This document shows positions 59,722 to 64,000 of a stretch of DNA of 64,000 nucleotides, piece after piece (the first letter of the stretch is position 1; each line of letters opens with the position of its first letter). A model generated the notes under the pieces. The model was not told the origin of the DNA and did not search any database. It worked only from the letters and a program-made list of their open reading frames with translations. Origin of the DNA: Petrosia ficiformis (taxonomy: Eukaryota > Porifera > Demospongiae > Haplosclerida > Petrosiidae). Made by a program: the position numbers and the translations under genes. Location of the stretch: contig OX345636.1 in the NCBI GenBank assembly GCA_947044365.1, positions 63,215,123 to 63,279,122 of the forward strand. The letters are read 5' to 3'.

Positions 59722-61319
59722 TTAAGCTGTCCACCCCAAATCAATTAGGAACCCAACTTGTGTTGATTACATTTTTGTGGTTATTAAATTAAGTCCCATC
59801 ACTAGTATTGTGCTAGAAACAACAACTGTTGCTTTACATTATTTATTATTGAAAATATATGAATATTTATAACATGCTTGTATACTTATGTATACTTATT
59901 ATAAAATGACAAATATGACATCACTAATGTTGAAGATGTACTGGAAGATGAAAATATAGTAAACATTTGGAAGATGAGAAACTGGACTGATGAGTATGAT
60001 TTCTATGAACCTGTATAAGACGGAGGATAGTGGTGAAGAGCTTTGTTATAGTGTATTATTATTATCATTATGACATTATTATATCACATACATATATATA
60101 AGTGTGCTTACCTTCATTTGTTCCTGATGTGTAACTAAATATTAAAACTTCTGAAAGAGCAACAAAGTATCAAACAAACATCTGCAATTGAAAGGTCAGT
60201 CCTCAACAGTGAAGTCAAGAGTCAACTGTTTCGCTAAAATATACTATGACTAGAACCATTCAGATGTTTACTGACAAAATGGATGTCATCTGCAGTTGTC
60301 TCATTCCCTGTTATGACTGTTTCTCCACAATCATCGAAAAGGTCAAAAACGGTCAGCAATTTCAGCAAACATATTACTACTGCAACGATCCAGAAACTTC
60401 TCTGCGTTACTGGATGATGTAGAAATGTTCTTTACTTGTGCCTTTGCCTTTCTCTGTTGGGGAATAGTCAAGAATAGCTCAGAAACAAAAGAGAACCAAA
60501 AACATCTGACCTTTATAATTGAAATTATTAAAAACGTGTGGGCGATAGAAGTTTATTCAAGGTTCCACATGCATAAGTATGGCCACAATACAATAGTACA
60601 CTCATATGTGTGGGTGGTGCGCTTAATATTTGATATTTTCAGGTCTATATAACTCTGATAGTGTATAAGATTTTAGATTCAAACTTACTTTGCTGGAAAG
60701 AAGAGTTGTTAGCAAAGCCATTGATGTAAAATTTATGCTTCGCTATCAGTAGGAAAATAGCAAGGCGAGTGCTAGTAGTTATGCGGGCAACGCCCACCTC
60801 TTTGCTTTTTAAGTCGCATCTGACTTGTACTGTATAACCAATACAATGACACTAATTTATATAATGCACTTACATGTATTATATTGCATTCATATATATG
60901 CTACACATGTTTATGAGGTGTTGAGTAAGTATATGCAACATGACAAGGATGGACTCTATTGAGTCTTTGTTTATCCTCATCACATCATATAAACACTCAT
61001 CAGAAGACAATAAAGTACTTGGGTTCTAGTTTTTCTCCGCTACATTCTTATAAATACAATAATAATTATTGTGGAGCTAGTTTCGTCCGTCCTTAACAGA
61101 GCAAGAAGAGATGTCATAAAGTAGTCTCATGCACAAGGACTGTTGGTAGGTTAAGTTCAACAAACATTCTTTCCAGTCATACCAACCACTCTGTCTTTAA
61201 AAAAAGTTCTTTGAGAGAAGTGTATCTAGTTCTGAAAATATAACCCAAGAAATTAGAAAATTATTTAAATGATTGTAGTCTATATTTAATTCACAACAGG
61301 ACATTATGAAAGCAGTTAT

Positions 61320-62295
61320 ATACATAGTTATATAAAAGCTTATATGTGGTTCCTAGGGACATTTAATGGTAGAATAATTATAGTGATATAATTACCTAGT
61401 TACATGTATATAAAGGCTTATATGTGGTTGCTAGGGACATTTACAGTTAAATTATAGAAATATAATTACCTAGTATCATGTTAGAATATAGTGATATAAT
61501 TAAAGGCTTATATGTGGTTGCTAGGGACATTTCATGCTAGAATAATTATAGTGATATAATTACCTAGTTATATAGAGGCTTATATGTGGTTGCTAGGGAC
61601 ATTTCATGCTAAAATATAGTGATAAAATTACCTAGTTATATAGTGGCTTATACGTGGTTGCTAGGGACATTTCATGCTAGAATATATGAGTGATATAATG
61701 ACCTAGGGACATAGAGGCTTATATGTAATTGCTAGGGACATTTCACGTTAGAATATAGTTATATCATCAGAGGCTTATCCATCGTTGCTAGGGACATTTC
61801 ATGCTAGAATATAGTGATATAATTACCTAGTTATATAAAGGCTTATACGTGGTTGCTAGGGACATTTCATGCTAGAATATTATAGTGATATAATGACCTA
61901 GGGACATAGAAGCTTATATGTGGTTGCTAGGGACATTTCATGCTAGAATATAGTGTTATAATTACCTCACTATATAGAGGCTTATCCCAGGTTGCTAGGG
62001 ACATTTCATGTTAGAATATAGTAATATAATTATGTAGTATTATAAAGGCTTATATGTGGTTGCTAGGGACATTTCATGTGAGAATATAGTGATATAATTA
62101 CCTTGTTATATAGAGGCTTATATTTGGTTGCTAGGGACATTTCATGTTAGAATATAGTAATATAATTATGTAGTATTATAGAGGCTTATATGTGGTTGCT
62201 AGGGACATTTCATGTGAGAATATAGTGATATAATTACCTTGTTATATAGAGGCTTATATTTGGTTGCTAGGGACATTTCATGTTAGAATATAGTT
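61320..62295. repeat. 68-bp minisatellite, copy 2
   Basis: About 14 units, more diverged than in copy 1 (45545-47100), with the same GAGGCTTATATGTGGTTGCT core. The right half shows a two-unit period (TATTTGGTTGCT alternating with TATGTGGTTGCT). Confidence 0.9.
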
Positions 62296-62668
62296 AACTA
62301 AAACTTCCCAGTATTGGTCAATTTTCATTATAGTTATTGCAGTTAGACATGTAATTTAGTTATACATGTAGTTTAGTTAACTAACAGTTAATGAAAGGGA
62401 TTTTAGTTTTAGTTATAGTAGACTAATACAACACTAATGTAGATGTATATTGTACATACACATACATACACATGTGTGCATTTTTAACTATCAAATAAGT
62501 TGGACTGACCTGATTACTCATGTCTGGTCTGATGGATACAGAACCAGGTGAGATAGAGGTGGTCTCATACCTACAAAATCAAAGAACAATGTATGTAATA
62601 GTTACTATAGTAAACTTATCTTTATTAATTATATAAGAGTTAGAATATCATGATGATACTATTTAAAG

Positions 62669-63397
62669 AAAATTTCAACACATAAATGTGCATACTGTAC
62701 ATCATTTTAAAGTGAATGGATTAACTAATAAAATAATGGGATTATATTTAGACTAGTGCATATAGCAATTATTATATTAGGTGTGTGTGACTAACCACGT
62801 CAAAGTGGAAGTGATGGTTGAAAGTCTATGGAGGTTAGCATACCTATAGAATTAGGAACAATGTGTCCATGAATTCTATGCAGTATTATATACGTTCATA
62901 CGTACATGTTCACTACACACATACATATGTATATGTACATACAACATAACTAAAAGTGGTCCTTACTGTTTTACTAAATACATTTTAATAATGAAAGAGC
63001 ATATATGGATGTCTAAACTAAAAGCTATGAATAATAAAGAGAATAAATGGAGTAATTCAAAAAGGTCATGCAGATATCTCGACTTTCAGAAATTATTTCG
63101 AAACAAAACCCATACATGTAATTCCAGTAATTGTTTTAAAGTTTCCTGGGGGAGTATGACCCTGTGGTATCCATGCTGTAGTATGCAGGTTTATGCTTGC
63201 CTATGGCATGTAGTATCATGCCCATTGCTTTTGAAAGTTCTAAGGCATACTTCCACCTTGGTTGATCAACATTGTGGGTCAGAACATTATTACACAACAT
63301 GTTTGGGATCATACATGTAATGAAAATAGTTCCCTTCTGCTCATGTACATGTTATATGGACACTGGATGTTGGCTAGCCATCAAAGATCTTTAGTAT
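62669..63397. other. Spacer without recognised gene
   Basis: An open frame of 109 codons on the plus strand at 62991-63320 is Cys-rich but has no motif that I recognise and no splice or start context. I see nothing else here. Confidence 0.4.
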
Positions 63398-63692
63398 TAT
63401 CTGTAGTGGCGTATTCATTATTACTAGTAGTACTATCTGTGGTGTTGTATTCATTATTACTACTAGACTATCAGTAGTGCTGTATTCAGTATTACTAGTA
63501 GTACTATCACTAATACTATATTCAGTATTACTAGTAGTACTATCAGTAGTGCTGTATTCAGTATTACTTGTAGTACTGTCAATAGTGCTGTATTCATTTT
63601 TACAGGTAGTACTATCAGTTGTGCAGTATTTAGTATTACTAATCGTACTATCAGTAGTGCTGTATTCATTATTGCTGATAGTACTATCAATA
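63398..63692. repeat. 36-bp satellite block S7
   Basis: About eight diverged units in the same orientation as all other blocks. Short flanks on both sides do not match repeat F. Confidence 0.9.
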
Positions 63693-64000
63693 TAGTGTTA
63701 TATTCGCAATTTCATGTACTCATCTGATAGGTTCATGTTTAAGTGAAAATAATTATGCATTTTATTTATAATTAATTTATGTGGGTCATAACTGCATTCA
63801 TTGATTGTCAATGTTCATGTGATCTCTGTATCATGTTATAATTTGATGCCTTAGCAAACCAGATAATAAAATTTATTATTATTATAATTATTATTAATGA
63901 ATTTTACAGTACAGAAAATCTTTGAACTGATATACAAAGGAAGATAGGCAAATATTGACATAGGTGTACAGCACTGAGTGCATGGAGAACAAAAGTGGAG
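63693..64000. other. Unassigned sequence at window end
   Basis: AT-rich sequence with ATT-type repeats and no gene visible. Confidence 0.4.

Larger units (their letters stand above)
58508..62668. repeat. Segmental duplication, copy 2
   Basis: Collinear with 43317-47485. Within it, 59726-61310 corresponds to 43886-45535 with scattered substitutions and small indels. The open frame at 60425-60652 is broken in the other copy by one base, so I do not treat it as a gene. Confidence 0.85.

Noticed and set aside
59403..59744. 113-codon minus-strand frame
   Set aside because: It crosses the inverted end of the TTAA-flanked MITE, is absent at the empty site and shows no domain.
60425..60652. 75-codon frame in the duplicated segment
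   Set aside because: The paralogous stretch near 44636-44870 differs by an indel that breaks the frame, so coding selection is unlikely.
62991..63320. 109-codon Cys-rich frame as a possible secreted peptide
   Set aside because: There is no signal peptide, no regular Cys spacing and no splice or promoter context.

Overview
The window looks like AT-rich nuclear DNA of an early-branching animal, most likely a demosponge. This is an inference. The support is short GT-AG introns (many under 150 bp), a Kelch / coiled-coil / TKL-kinase gene, several copies of a lineage-type gene family whose domains I cannot name, and a dense load of animal-type transposons (Ty3/gypsy, a LINE, pogo, hAT, and piggyBac- and mariner-like MITEs). 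No RNA gene, CRISPR array or prokaryotic operon was seen.

Layout. 0-5 kb: a minus-strand coiled-coil gene of at least nine small exons, nearly all in splice phase 1, with a MITE and a Crypton-type (DUF3504-like) fragment in its long intron. 5.6-9.35 kb: a decayed minus-strand Ty3/gypsy element. 9.7-10.8 kb: the first block of a 36-bp satellite. 11.2-11.8 kb: a MITE. 13.0-17.5 kb: a decayed composite gene made of a pogo-type transposase part, a tandem array of about eight exon-intron units, a ULP-like protease part and a PHD finger. 18-32.2 kb: about 11 kb of 36-bp satellite interrupted by three copies of one LINE family, with higher-order repeats.

32.4-40.5 kb: an apparently intact seven-exon gene for an 846-residue Kelch / coiled-coil / protein kinase, whose 4.1-kb intron holds TATG microsatellites and a hAT MITE. 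41.2-41.8 kb: another satellite block. 42-59 kb: three related partial genes or paralogues (called A', B and C here) that share a beta-type region and a conserved C-terminal helical region. B carries frame breaks, and C is split by a nearly intact hAT transposon and two MITEs. About 4 kb is duplicated between 43.3-47.5 and 58.5-62.7 kb. Each copy carries a 68-bp minisatellite, and one copy gained a 643-bp TTAA-flanked MITE whose empty site is preserved in the other.

The most unusual pattern is the link between the 36-bp satellite and the LINE: all three LINE copies sit inside the satellite. The two 5'-truncated copies have junctions and target duplications at the same ACTAGTAATA stretch, which suggests that this LINE homes to the satellite. 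A second unusual pattern is the array of phase-1 exon-intron units at 14.4-15.45 kb.
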